This document shows positions 26,075 through 64,000 of a DNA stretch of 64,000 bases, piece by piece. Source of the stretch: Halocaridina rubra. Taxonomy: Eukaryota; Arthropoda; Malacostraca; Decapoda; Atyidae. The first letter of the stretch is position 1; the number at the start of each line of letters is the position of its first letter. The translations under genes were made by a program, and so were the position numbers. Location: NCBI GenBank assembly GCA_037179515.1, contig JAXCGZ010002324.1:1-64000 (forward strand), read 5' to 3'. Below the pieces are notes generated by a model. That model saw only the letters and a program-made list of their open reading frames with translations, had not been told where the DNA came from and searched no databases.

Positions 26075-27544
26075 ATGGATTTAGATGTTCATAAAGCTAC
26101 AGGTCCTGATGACATATCCCCTCATGTGCTTAAAAAATGCACAAACACAATATCAGTGGCACTAAGTATCATATTTAAGGAGTCACTGGAGTCGGGGGAG
26201 ATTCCAAGATGCTGGAAACAAGCAAATTTGATACCTATCTTCAAAAAGGGAAGGAGGGATACGGCTCTGAACTATAGACCAGTTTCCTTGACCAGCATAG
26301 TTTGCAAAGTTATGGAGAAACTACTAAGGAAACATATCTCTCTTCACTTGGAATCCTTCAACTTTTTGTCAGTGAGGCAACATGGCTTCAGAGAAGGTAG
26401 ATCAACAGTAACAAACTTATTAGAATTTTATGATGAGGTAAGCCAAATCTTACAGGAAAGAGAGGGCTGGGCAGATTGCATATGCCTAGACTTCCAGAAA
26501 GCGTTTGACACTGTTCCACATGGGAGACTTATTAGGAAGCTGCAGTCAATGGCTAGAATAGGTGGAAATGTTTTGGAATGGATAAAAACTTACTTAGAAG
26601 GAAGGGAACAGAGGGTTAGAGTAAGACACTCAGTGTCTGAATGGAGAAGAGTTAGTAGTGGAGTTCCACAGGGTTCAGTTTTAGGGCCACTTTTGTTCCT
26701 TGTATATGTAAATGACCTACCAGAGTCTGTAAATTCATTCATGAATATGTTTGCAGATGATGCAAAGATTGTGAAGAAAGTAAAAAACGAGAACAATGGT
26801 AGAGAACTTCAGGAGGATCTAAATAATCTGCATGAGTGGTCACAAAAGTGGCTAATGAAATTCAGTACTTCAAAATGTAAGGTAATGAGAATGGGTACAA
26901 GTGCAAGAAGGCCCAAGCTTGACTACTCGGTGGCTGGAGTACAACTTCAAGAGACAGAAAATGAGAGAGATCTAGGAGTAAACATACTGGCAGATTTGTC
27001 TCCAGAAATACATATAAATGGCACAGTAAGGGCAGCATATGCATTCTTATCAAATGTAAGGGTAGCCTTCAGGCACATGGACAAGGAAATGTTCAGAAAT
27101 ATTTATGTAACCTATGTGAGGCCAAAACTCGAATATGCAGCCCCCTATTGGAATCCGCACTTGAAAAAGCACATAGCTAAGCTTGAAAAAGTTCAAAGAC
27201 ATGCCACGAAACTGGTGCCAGAAATACGCAATCTCAGTTATGATGAGAGGCTGAGGGAATTAGACTTACCATCACTCGAAGCTAGAAGAGTGAGGGGGGA
27301 TATGGTGACAGTCTTTAAATTCCTTCATGGTTATGATAGAGTGGATAGGGATCGATATTTTGATATGGCTGGCTCTAGAACCAGAGGTCATAGTTTGAAG
27401 CTTGGTAAGAAAACTTGTTTGCAGGATGTAAGGAAATACTTTTTCAGTGTAAGAGTAGTTGATAATTGGAATTGGCTAAGCGAGGAGGTAGTTAATGCTA
27501 TCTCAATCCATAGTTTTAAGGACAGGTATGATAAGTATGACTAA
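26075..27544 (+). pseudogene. LINE copy A reverse transcriptase part
   Basis: Same frame as the endonuclease part after the nonsense codon. Motifs in order: KATGPDDISPHVLKKC, NYRPVSLTSIVCKVMEKLL, QHGFREGRST, LDFQKAFDTVPHG, SGVPQGSVLGPLLFLVYVND, MFADDAKIVKK, ERDLGVNILAD. Ends HSFKDRYDKYD. No ORF1-type nucleic-acid-binding protein seen. Confidence 0.9.
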
Positions 27545-27631
27545 GTCTAAAATGGAACCGATGAGGAGACGGGAAGATACGAGCTTTGGGCTCTTTCCCG
27601 TAAACACAATTAGGTAATCACAATTAGGTAA

Positions 27632-27795
<164 letters not shown>

Positions 27796-27819
27796 TGGAG
27801 AGAGAGAGAGAGAGAGAGA

Positions 27820-28235
27820 TAGTATTAAGTAATCTAATTAATTCGTTGAAACTCAGGTAATTATTTGTATAATATATTTCAAAGTCTCTGTTAAATTTAC
27901 CCTGATAATGCTGGCATTTTTGTCATATAAGACCAAAATGTATATTTTTAATATTTGATAAGATTTTTTTGAGTTTTTTTTCAACAGACTCTCGAAGCAC
28001 CATAACTAAACTGTAATTAATACCAGAATTGACCCATTTTTTATGCTCTAAAAAAACACGGTGACATTATTCTTAAATGTAACATAATTATGAAACTTTT
28101 GTGTACTTGAAAAAGCCTAATTTCCCACGCCAGTCAAAGTACATGTTAGATAAAAGTCATTTTACCCTTTCTTGGAAAAGTTTTGTGAGAGAATTTTCAT
28201 ATGGCCATTGCAGTAGCATTTAGACCTTTGTCGTT
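27820..28235. other. Upstream flank of aminopeptidase exon 1
   Basis: Unique AT-rich sequence that should hold the promoter and 5' UTR if exon 1 is right. No TATA box or initiator picked out. Confidence 0.35.
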
Positions 28236-58652
<30,417 letters not shown>

Positions 58653-58980
58653 CACAGTCTAAAGTCTTCTGCCAAGTTCAAGAGACTCTGGTTAAATTTT
58701 CCGCAACCTTTCTTGGTAGATTTTGTATTTAAAATTAACCTTAAAGAGAAGAGAATATAAGGACGTTACATGTATCGTGTTTTAATTATCTCATTTACCT
58801 TTGCCTATTTTACCTTGTTGTGTCCCAGAGTAAAACTAAAGTTGAACAAGGTATTAAATAGTATAGCCAGCTGTATGAGTACATGTAGATAGTTATTTTT
58901 AATACTGTATTCCATATGCATGTTAAAAGTTATAAGAAGGACATCTATGTAACTAATAAAACATCCTTTTAAATATTTTT
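58653..58980 (+). promoter_or_regulatory. Aminopeptidase 3' UTR with poly(A) signal
   Basis: AATAAA at 58955-58960, about 300 bp after the stop, in unique AT-rich sequence. The opposing gene's candidate signal lies only 18 bp further on. Confidence 0.6.
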
Positions 58981-58983
58981 ATT
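58978..58983 (-). promoter_or_regulatory. Candidate poly(A) signal of BRPF-like gene
   Basis: TTTATT on the plus strand reads AATAAA on the minus strand, 269 bp past the BRPF stop. Its transcript would overlap the 3' end of the convergent aminopeptidase gene. Confidence 0.4.
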
Positions 58984-59251
58984 CAGTAATACGTTGTTTT
59001 GATACACAAATTTATATATTAAAGGCTTACTCTTAAAATGAAGTGAGTACTTGGTACAAAAATAAATAAATAAAACCTAAGATTAATACGAGATTTGTAA
59101 CGTAATAAAGAGCCCCACCATCGCAACCTATCCGAGATAGCAAAGCAAACGTAAAGATCAAAATGACGTGATCCTAAAATATTTTTGAGTCCTATAATAT
59201 TTTTAGCTTAATGAAAATGGAATAATATTAAAGAGTTTTTGGAAGTCCATT

Positions 59252-59450
59252 TTAAGCAGTGTCTTCATTTTCTGATTCTCCACTCAAGCCTGTGTTTTCT
59301 CCTGTGACTCGGCAACGATGCAATATGGCCTTCTCGTAGGCTCTCTTGACTGCCTTCCTTTCAGCTGGTTTCCTAGATTCTACCAACTTTGCCTTGTCTA
59401 GAGTGGAGTCTACACCCAAAGGCTCCAACTTGACTCGGGGGAGCCACTGC
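59252..59450 (-). CDS. BRPF1: BRPF-like last exon (PWWP end, stop)
   Basis: 199 nt including TAA, acceptor TTTCAG. Encodes [38 protein letters not shown] and an acidic tail. Confidence 0.95.
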
Positions 59451-62400
59451 CTGAAATAATATTCACAGTTTAAAACACCTGTATACAATGTTAACCTTAT
59501 ATTACTAGTCATGCAAAATTTAAATTTAAAAGTTGCCAGATTGCTGTTTAATGTGCTACTATCATTCCCCATTATGGGGGTGGACACAGGTTGAATGGAG
59601 TGGGCTCGATCGTGGGTCTGTCATCTTCCGAGTCAAGTGTTCTAACTACTGTGCTACTGCTTTCAGCAGTCAAGAGCACCTGACTCAGGAAGCAACAAGC
59701 CTGTGATTGATCTCACTGTGGGGTGTTGGATAGGGCATTCAGCCATATTTCCCCAGCTCCAACTGTTTAGACCCCCATAATAGATCAACAGTGACAAAAC
59801 AGCAAGCAAATTTAAGTTTCTATCTCTATACAAGAGCCATACTCCCCCTGAGGAGGTGGTTGAGTCAGAGCATAATAACTTCACTCTCTACGGGAAGAAA
59901 AATAAAGAAGGGGGATTCTCAGTCCCATAGCTCCGTCCAATTTAGTCGACTTTCACTGCATGCAGGGGAACACAGAGGTAGTATTCTTGCTCCCCTCTCT
60001 CAGGGAGAAAGCTAAGTTTACAATAATTTATAATTCCAGAGACTTACATAATTAAGAATCATTAACCATAAAATTAGTGACCTACTGGGATCATCAATGA
60101 TAACTTATGAGCAAATGTCACGTGCTCTATAAATAGAAAAAATATCCTTCATAATATGTAGTTGTCCCGTTGCTTCAATAAAGCTACACATTGCTGCCGA
60201 ATCCTAAAAACGCAGCTTTTAAATTAAAAATGAATGAAAAAGAACCAATATTTAAGCTGTACAAATTCTAGCCCACCATGGGATGTTAAGAACGGCATCC
60301 AGTTTTAATTCCCCAGCTCCAACTCATGTCTCCATCCCCTTTAGAATGGGGATTAAGAGAGACAAAATTATAATGAGTTTTATGTGCCACTATTAATTCC
60401 CATTATGGGGTTGGACAGACAGGCTAGAGCTAGAGAATCAAGTCTAAATGCCCTTCCTAACGCTCCACTGGGGGGCTCGATCGCAGGTCTGTCAACTCCT
60501 GAGTTAAGTATTTTAGCCATTCAGCTAATGTGGTCCCTCAATTTACTTATATTATGTTATGGTTAAAACACATAGGACTCATACCTTTAGCAAGGACAAC
60601 AGTAATTAAATTCTTGGAAGTATATTTTTTAATAAAAACCTCATAACTGATTCAAAGGTTATTAAAGTGTAAAAAAATAAAAGAACGGAGACTGCAGTAG
60701 CACAGCAGTTAAAGCAATAGACTCTGGAGGTGACATATCCGTGTTTGAGCTCATTGCAGGGCATTAAGAAGGGCATCCAACCTAAATTTCTCAGCTCCAA
60801 CCTGTGTCCACTCCATTTGAATGGGGAATAATACTGACACAGAATGCAATGGATCAACTTTTAAAGACACATAGGCAAACTTACCATGTGCGTTTGTTAT
60901 CAAAAAAGAGCACCAGATACATAGGGGATGCGTAGTTGTTGGCTAATGTTAAGACATCGTCTGGAGGCACTGGAATGGGCACACCATTGTGGAAATATCC
61001 AGTCTTTGGCATTTTTGGATTGATGATCTAAAAATAAATGGATTAACAAAGTTTAACCATTATACACCATAATTGCTGGCTTTTTCGATTGATACGTAAA
61101 ATTAAGTACAAACCATCGTTTGACTTTCAGAGAATGTTCAGAATAATAACCCATTTGGAAATTTTATCAACAGAGTCAAGCACCGAAACAAGTCAAAACA
61201 TTAAAAAGATAGGGAATAGCATGAACTTCATAAAATATCTGAAACAACAAAAGGAAAACCTATTGTTTCCATTTCTAGGACTTAAATAAGTCTGTCCAGG
61301 ACAGCTCGATATTAAGTCTTCCTTCAGTTACAGATCCTTTTCTACACCTACATCTACACAGAACATTCTTGCATATTTGTTACAATCTCTTATTACCCCT
61401 TCACATCTGACAAGTCGCAACACTGCCCATCTCTATTTCTCTTTATGTTTCTTCTCCCAGGTACTATTAGGGTGATTTTCTTCGCCCGTCCTGGTGACTT
61501 ACCAAAGCAGGGTACCAAGGATACCCTCGACATTTGGCCCAGACAAGGTCCAGAGGTTCTAGAGGAATCTGATCCCCCGTGGGTTCTGATCCGGGGGAAT
61601 CCCCATCGCCACTTGAGTCCGACTCGCTTCCTCCTCCGTCTGAATCTGTGTCTGTGGCCGTTTCGTCTTCCGTGTCGCTCATCGTGGAATTCGACTCTGA
61701 GTGAGTGTCCTCGTCCGTTTCTGGCGGAATATCTTCCAAAATACATTTACACATAATATTTACATAATAAAACAATACAAATATGAACTATAATTTAAGC
61801 AAATAAATCACTAGTCTCAAATATGCATCAAAATCTGAGTCATTATTGCCAGCACTCTGCCAAGATCTGTTACTAGAACCAGTGAAGTTTTAATATCTCA
61901 AAAAGCACATTCATTTGTGTATTTATCATAAAAAAAATAATAAAGTAAATTACACAACTTGAGTAAGTAAACCAAAGGATTTTTAGCAATATCTAGCAAT
62001 TTTTTGCATTTTTTTTCCCTAAGTAATACAATTACACTTTGAAACCATGACGAGAATCTTACCTCCCCCCTGCCTATACATTTTGAAGGAGTCCTTAGCG
62101 GGTGGCGCTCCCCCATCAAGATCCAGTATAGATATACCGTCGGGGAATGAAAGTGAAGAGGTACCGGTCTTGGCCGTCTTTATAAAATTTGAAAAATTTA
62201 ATAAACGTTCCCTTTAGTACAAATGCTGATGTAAACTTTTAAACAATCATCAATAACTGTCTACGCTTAATTATGCAAGTTGAATATGTACATTAAGTGA
62301 TTTATTGTTTAATTTTGTTGGCAATTACAGATAAACAGACCAAAATCCATTGGAAGTCTTTTATCATTTCTGTTTGGACTTACCATTGTGGGGCCTTTCT

Positions 62401-63968
62401 TTTTTCTGGCTGGCTTAGAAGTCTTCTCGGGAGAAGGCGTTTCAGAGTCACTCACTGCTTCAACTGCGCTCTCTGAACCTCTGCGCTGGCGTGAAATTCG
62501 CTTCTGGGGTGAATTATCTGGCTTCTGAGGAAATAAACAAGGTTTACGAGTTAAAGGTTAAGGGTCTATAATGAAAGGCAAAGATAAGGGACAGTGATAG
62601 CAAAAATCATGACTATATACCTAACATATAACCAGAGCACTAACCCCCTTCCTATCACGTGGACCAAGTGATCTCAGACAATGGCTGAATAACCAGGTAG
62701 ACCTGTAGGAAATAAATGACTCCCTCAATTAATTGTCCTATTTAATCGATACATGACGTGAAAGCTAATCCAACCCCTACCAGCATCAACCTCTGGCCAA
62801 TATATTACCAGCCATGGCTTTAAAACTGTAGAAAATAAGATTATTATTATCATCATCATCAACATCATTATTAGCCAAGCAACAAGCCCAGTTGTAAAAC
62901 GTCAAAGACTATTAATAGAGATGGCTCCAGCTGAGGAAGTAACTTATGGAAAAAGGAAAAAGAATAAATGGACAAAAATAATATACTCGTGTATGAAAAG
63001 CTAAACCTCAGTATTGCAATATTGGCACTAAGTCAGTATACTTTGAAAACACAGCATCAAAGTATGCTTAACAAAAATATAACTGCCTAAATTAAACTTT
63101 AGACTAATATTTGATTTTGTGTAATGAAAGGGTTTCTAGCCAAGTAAAAAGCTTGAGCCCTTGTCTCCCATAGGCCATGCTCTATTTCTTGCTTACTTTG
63201 GAATTTTCCATTTATTTCTCCTAAAGGAAGGCATAACAAATCCTGCCTTTATGTTTTCCTACTTGCCATAAAAGTCGACTACACGGGGTGGACCAAGGGG
63301 GCTGGGAATATCTTTCTTTGTACTTTTCTTTCTCAACAGAATTAAGGCATACGAAGGTGATCTGGTCAAAGAACTCCAACTATAGTCCTAGTAACAGGAT
63401 GAACACGGTGTGGGTCGTCTGGTGAATAGGTGCGTGCTTTGACTTGCCATTACAAAGGAAAACGTGACCTTCGTACACGGCAAGCAATATTTATTGGAAT
63501 TGTAACTTTATACATTAATAAAAAATGAGAGTGCAGTGTTTAAAAAAATTTCATACCGCAATCATTCACGAAATTTTATTCCAGCTACCACTAGAAAGTG
63601 GAATGAACTGCCTATCCAGGATGTAGAATCAATGTTAAGCAAACACAGAAACAGCCACCTTTGCTCTGAAGGCCGACAAGAGTCCTTACATAACAGAGCG
63701 AAAACCAATATCCTCGACATCGGGGGTTAAGTTACCCAACAACTATAAGTATGATTAGAAAAATTAACAACCATTCTATAAAACAAATCACTGAATATAT
63801 ATTTTACCTTGAAAAGAGCTCCAGCCTTTTTAGTAAAAAGAACCGACGTCCTACGGTTAACCCCGCAAGGTGAACTAGGTACAGATGGGGTTTCTTCCTC
63901 AGGTATGTCTTCATTTGTCTCTTTTACAGGGTTGGATTCTTCATCAACTTCACCCTCTGCAGTGGAAG
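59252..63968 (-). CDS. BRPF1: BRPF/Br140 (peregrin-like) chromatin reader, C-terminal six exons
   Basis: BRPF proteins are scaffolds of MOZ/MORF-type histone acetyltransferase complexes in the nucleus (family knowledge). Only the C-terminal 328 residues are here; the PHD fingers and bromodomain would lie past the right edge. Six exons join in phase (161, 141, 115, 230, 143, 199 nt). Visible: [17 protein letters not shown], matching the conserved RRTSVLF block of BRPFs; a basic Ser-rich linker; a very acidic Asp/Glu/Ser linker; then the PWWP domain beginning [17 protein letters not shown], continuing [39 protein letters not shown] and [13 protein letters not shown]. The stop follows ESENEDTA. 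Arthropods usually have one such gene, so BRPF1/2/3 assignment is not resolved. Convergent with the aminopeptidase. Confidence 0.92.
59555..59805. mobile_element. Two SINE-2 copies in opposite orientation
   Basis: Minus copy 59555-59665 joined to plus copy 59665-59805 through the shared head region (CTACTGTGCTACTGC); about 105 bp upstream of the last BRPF exon on its strand. Confidence 0.65.
59843..60015 (-). repeat. R4 copy in the BRPF last intron
   Basis: ATACTCCCCCTGAGGAGGTG, GGGATTCTCAGTCCCATAGC, CACTGCATGCAGGGGAACAC. Confidence 0.6.
60268..60540. mobile_element. SINE-2 pair, 3' ends facing each other
   Basis: Plus copy to about 60375 (CCCAGCTCCAACTCATGTCT) and minus copy 60378-60540 (GTGCCACTATTAATTCCCAT). 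Inverted, with almost no spacer. Confidence 0.65.
60688..60848 (+). mobile_element. SINE-2 copy
   Basis: GACTGCAGTAGCACAGCAGT head, ending AATACTGACACAGAAT; 37 bp past the BRPF exon e donor on that strand. Confidence 0.7.
60885..61027 (-). CDS. BRPF1: BRPF-like exon e (PWWP core)
   Basis: 143 nt, acceptor TTTTAG, donor GTAAGT. Encodes [20 protein letters not shown] and [12 protein letters not shown], ending inside the Trp codon (TG|G). Confidence 0.95.
61275..61497 (+). repeat. R5 copy abutting the BRPF exon d donor
   Basis: GGACTTAAATAAGTCTGTCC to TTCTTCGCCCGTCCTGGTGA; ends about 5 bp from the exon at 61503. Confidence 0.6.
61503..61732 (-). CDS. BRPF1: BRPF-like exon d (acidic linker and start of PWWP)
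   Basis: 230 nt, donor GTAAGT, acceptor TGGAAG. Encodes an Asp/Glu/Ser-rich linker ([19 protein letters not shown] onward) and then [20 protein letters not shown] dispersed repeat begins about 6 bp beyond the donor. Confidence 0.9.
62063..62177 (-). CDS. BRPF1: BRPF-like exon c
   Basis: 115 nt, donor GTAAGA, acceptor TATAAAG (weak pyrimidine tract). Encodes [18 protein letters not shown] and [14 protein letters not shown]; ends phase 1. The acceptor is the least certain of this gene. Confidence 0.7.
62384..62524 (-). CDS. BRPF1: BRPF-like exon b
   Basis: 141 nt, acceptor CCTCAG, donor GTAAGT. Basic/Ser-rich: [18 protein letters not shown] then [10 protein letters not shown]. Low-complexity, so supported mainly by splice sites and phase. 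A SINE starts about 24 bp upstream of the acceptor. Confidence 0.8.
62548..62822 (-). mobile_element. SINE-4 copy beside BRPF exon b
   Basis: GTTAAAGGTTAAGGGTCTAT, CTATCACGTGGACCAAGTGA, ACCAGGTAGACCTGTAGGAA; its 3' end is about 24 bp from the exon b acceptor. Confidence 0.65.
62845..62965 (-). repeat. R6 copy
   Basis: TTAGCCAAGCAACAAGCCCA and AGAGATGGCTCCAGCTGAGG, preceded by ATC triplets. Confidence 0.55.
63205..63480 (+). repeat. R4 copy
   Basis: CATAAAAGTCGACTACACGG, GGGGCTGGGAATATC, TAGTCCTAGTAACAGGATGA, GCGTGCTTTGACTTGCCATT. Confidence 0.6.
63535..63725 (+). mobile_element. Small LINE reverse-transcriptase C-terminal remnant
   Basis: [20 protein letters not shown] resembles the conserved tail of CR1/Jockey-type elements. 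Short, opposite to BRPF. Confidence 0.55.
63808..63968 (-). CDS. BRPF1: BRPF-like exon a (most 5' in window)
   Basis: 161 nt, acceptor CTTACAG, donor GTAAAA. Begins mid-codon (A)[14 protein letters not shown] and ends [20 protein letters not shown] in phase 0. Confidence 0.88.
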
Positions 63969-64000
63969 CTGTAAGATATTTCAATTATGTGATGTTTAAG

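Noticed and set aside
61393..61756. Arg/Gly-rich frames overlapping BRPF exon d
   Set aside because: Other-frame readings of the acidic linker; the BRPF frame matches a known family and splices in phase.

Overview
This is a eukaryotic, intron-rich, repeat-dense genomic window, almost certainly from a decapod crustacean. The coding exons are short (42 to 230 bp), flanked by GT/AG sites and separated by introns of hundreds to thousands of bases. The introns are packed with microsatellites, tRNA-derived SINEs, non-LTR retroelements and a dispersed repeat carrying a 'GCGTGTCGTAAAAGTCGAC' core that I associate with decapod genomes. Exon models were built by hand from splice sites, reading phase and protein family resemblance; none was checked against transcripts.

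Three protein-coding genes are supported. (1) Positions 7312-21869, minus: a complete 10-exon FTCD gene (formimidoyltransferase-cyclodeaminase, histidine degradation and folate metabolism); the joined exons give 542 residues with no frame break. (2) Positions 28236-58652, plus: a 17-exon secreted Xaa-Pro aminopeptidase (XPNPEP2-like, M24 family) giving 654 residues, including a proposed signal-peptide exon that fits in phase. (3) Positions 59252-63968, minus: the last six exons of a BRPF/Br140 (peregrin) chromatin reader, including the PWWP domain; the rest lies beyond the right edge. FTCD and the aminopeptidase are divergent, with a LINE cluster between them. The aminopeptidase and BRPF are convergent, with 599 bp between their stop codons and poly(A) signals that cross over each other.

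Repeats by region: 0-7 kb holds a truncated CR1-like LINE, SINEs and a perfect 497-bp tandem duplication. 7-22 kb (FTCD) holds a ~180-bp satellite, a long imperfect inverted repeat, a minisatellite that starts at the exon 2 donor, and a ~200-bp near-perfect palindrome in intron 1. 22-28 kb holds a CR1/Jockey-like LINE tandem (fragment C, (CA)n, near-full copy A). 28-58 kb (aminopeptidase) holds a 43-bp minisatellite, a partial exon 3 duplication that leaves an open in-frame alternative exon, antisense LINE copy B, a decayed RTE-like element, a ~45-bp minisatellite ending exactly at the exon 13 acceptor, and in the last intron two copies of a second LINE family arranged head to head. 59-64 kb (BRPF) holds SINEs lying within a few bases of splice sites.

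I see no prokaryotic-type system, CRISPR array, rRNA or convincing functional tRNA gene. The most unusual signals are the two minisatellites anchored on splice sites in two different genes, the exon-duplication isoform and the long palindrome.
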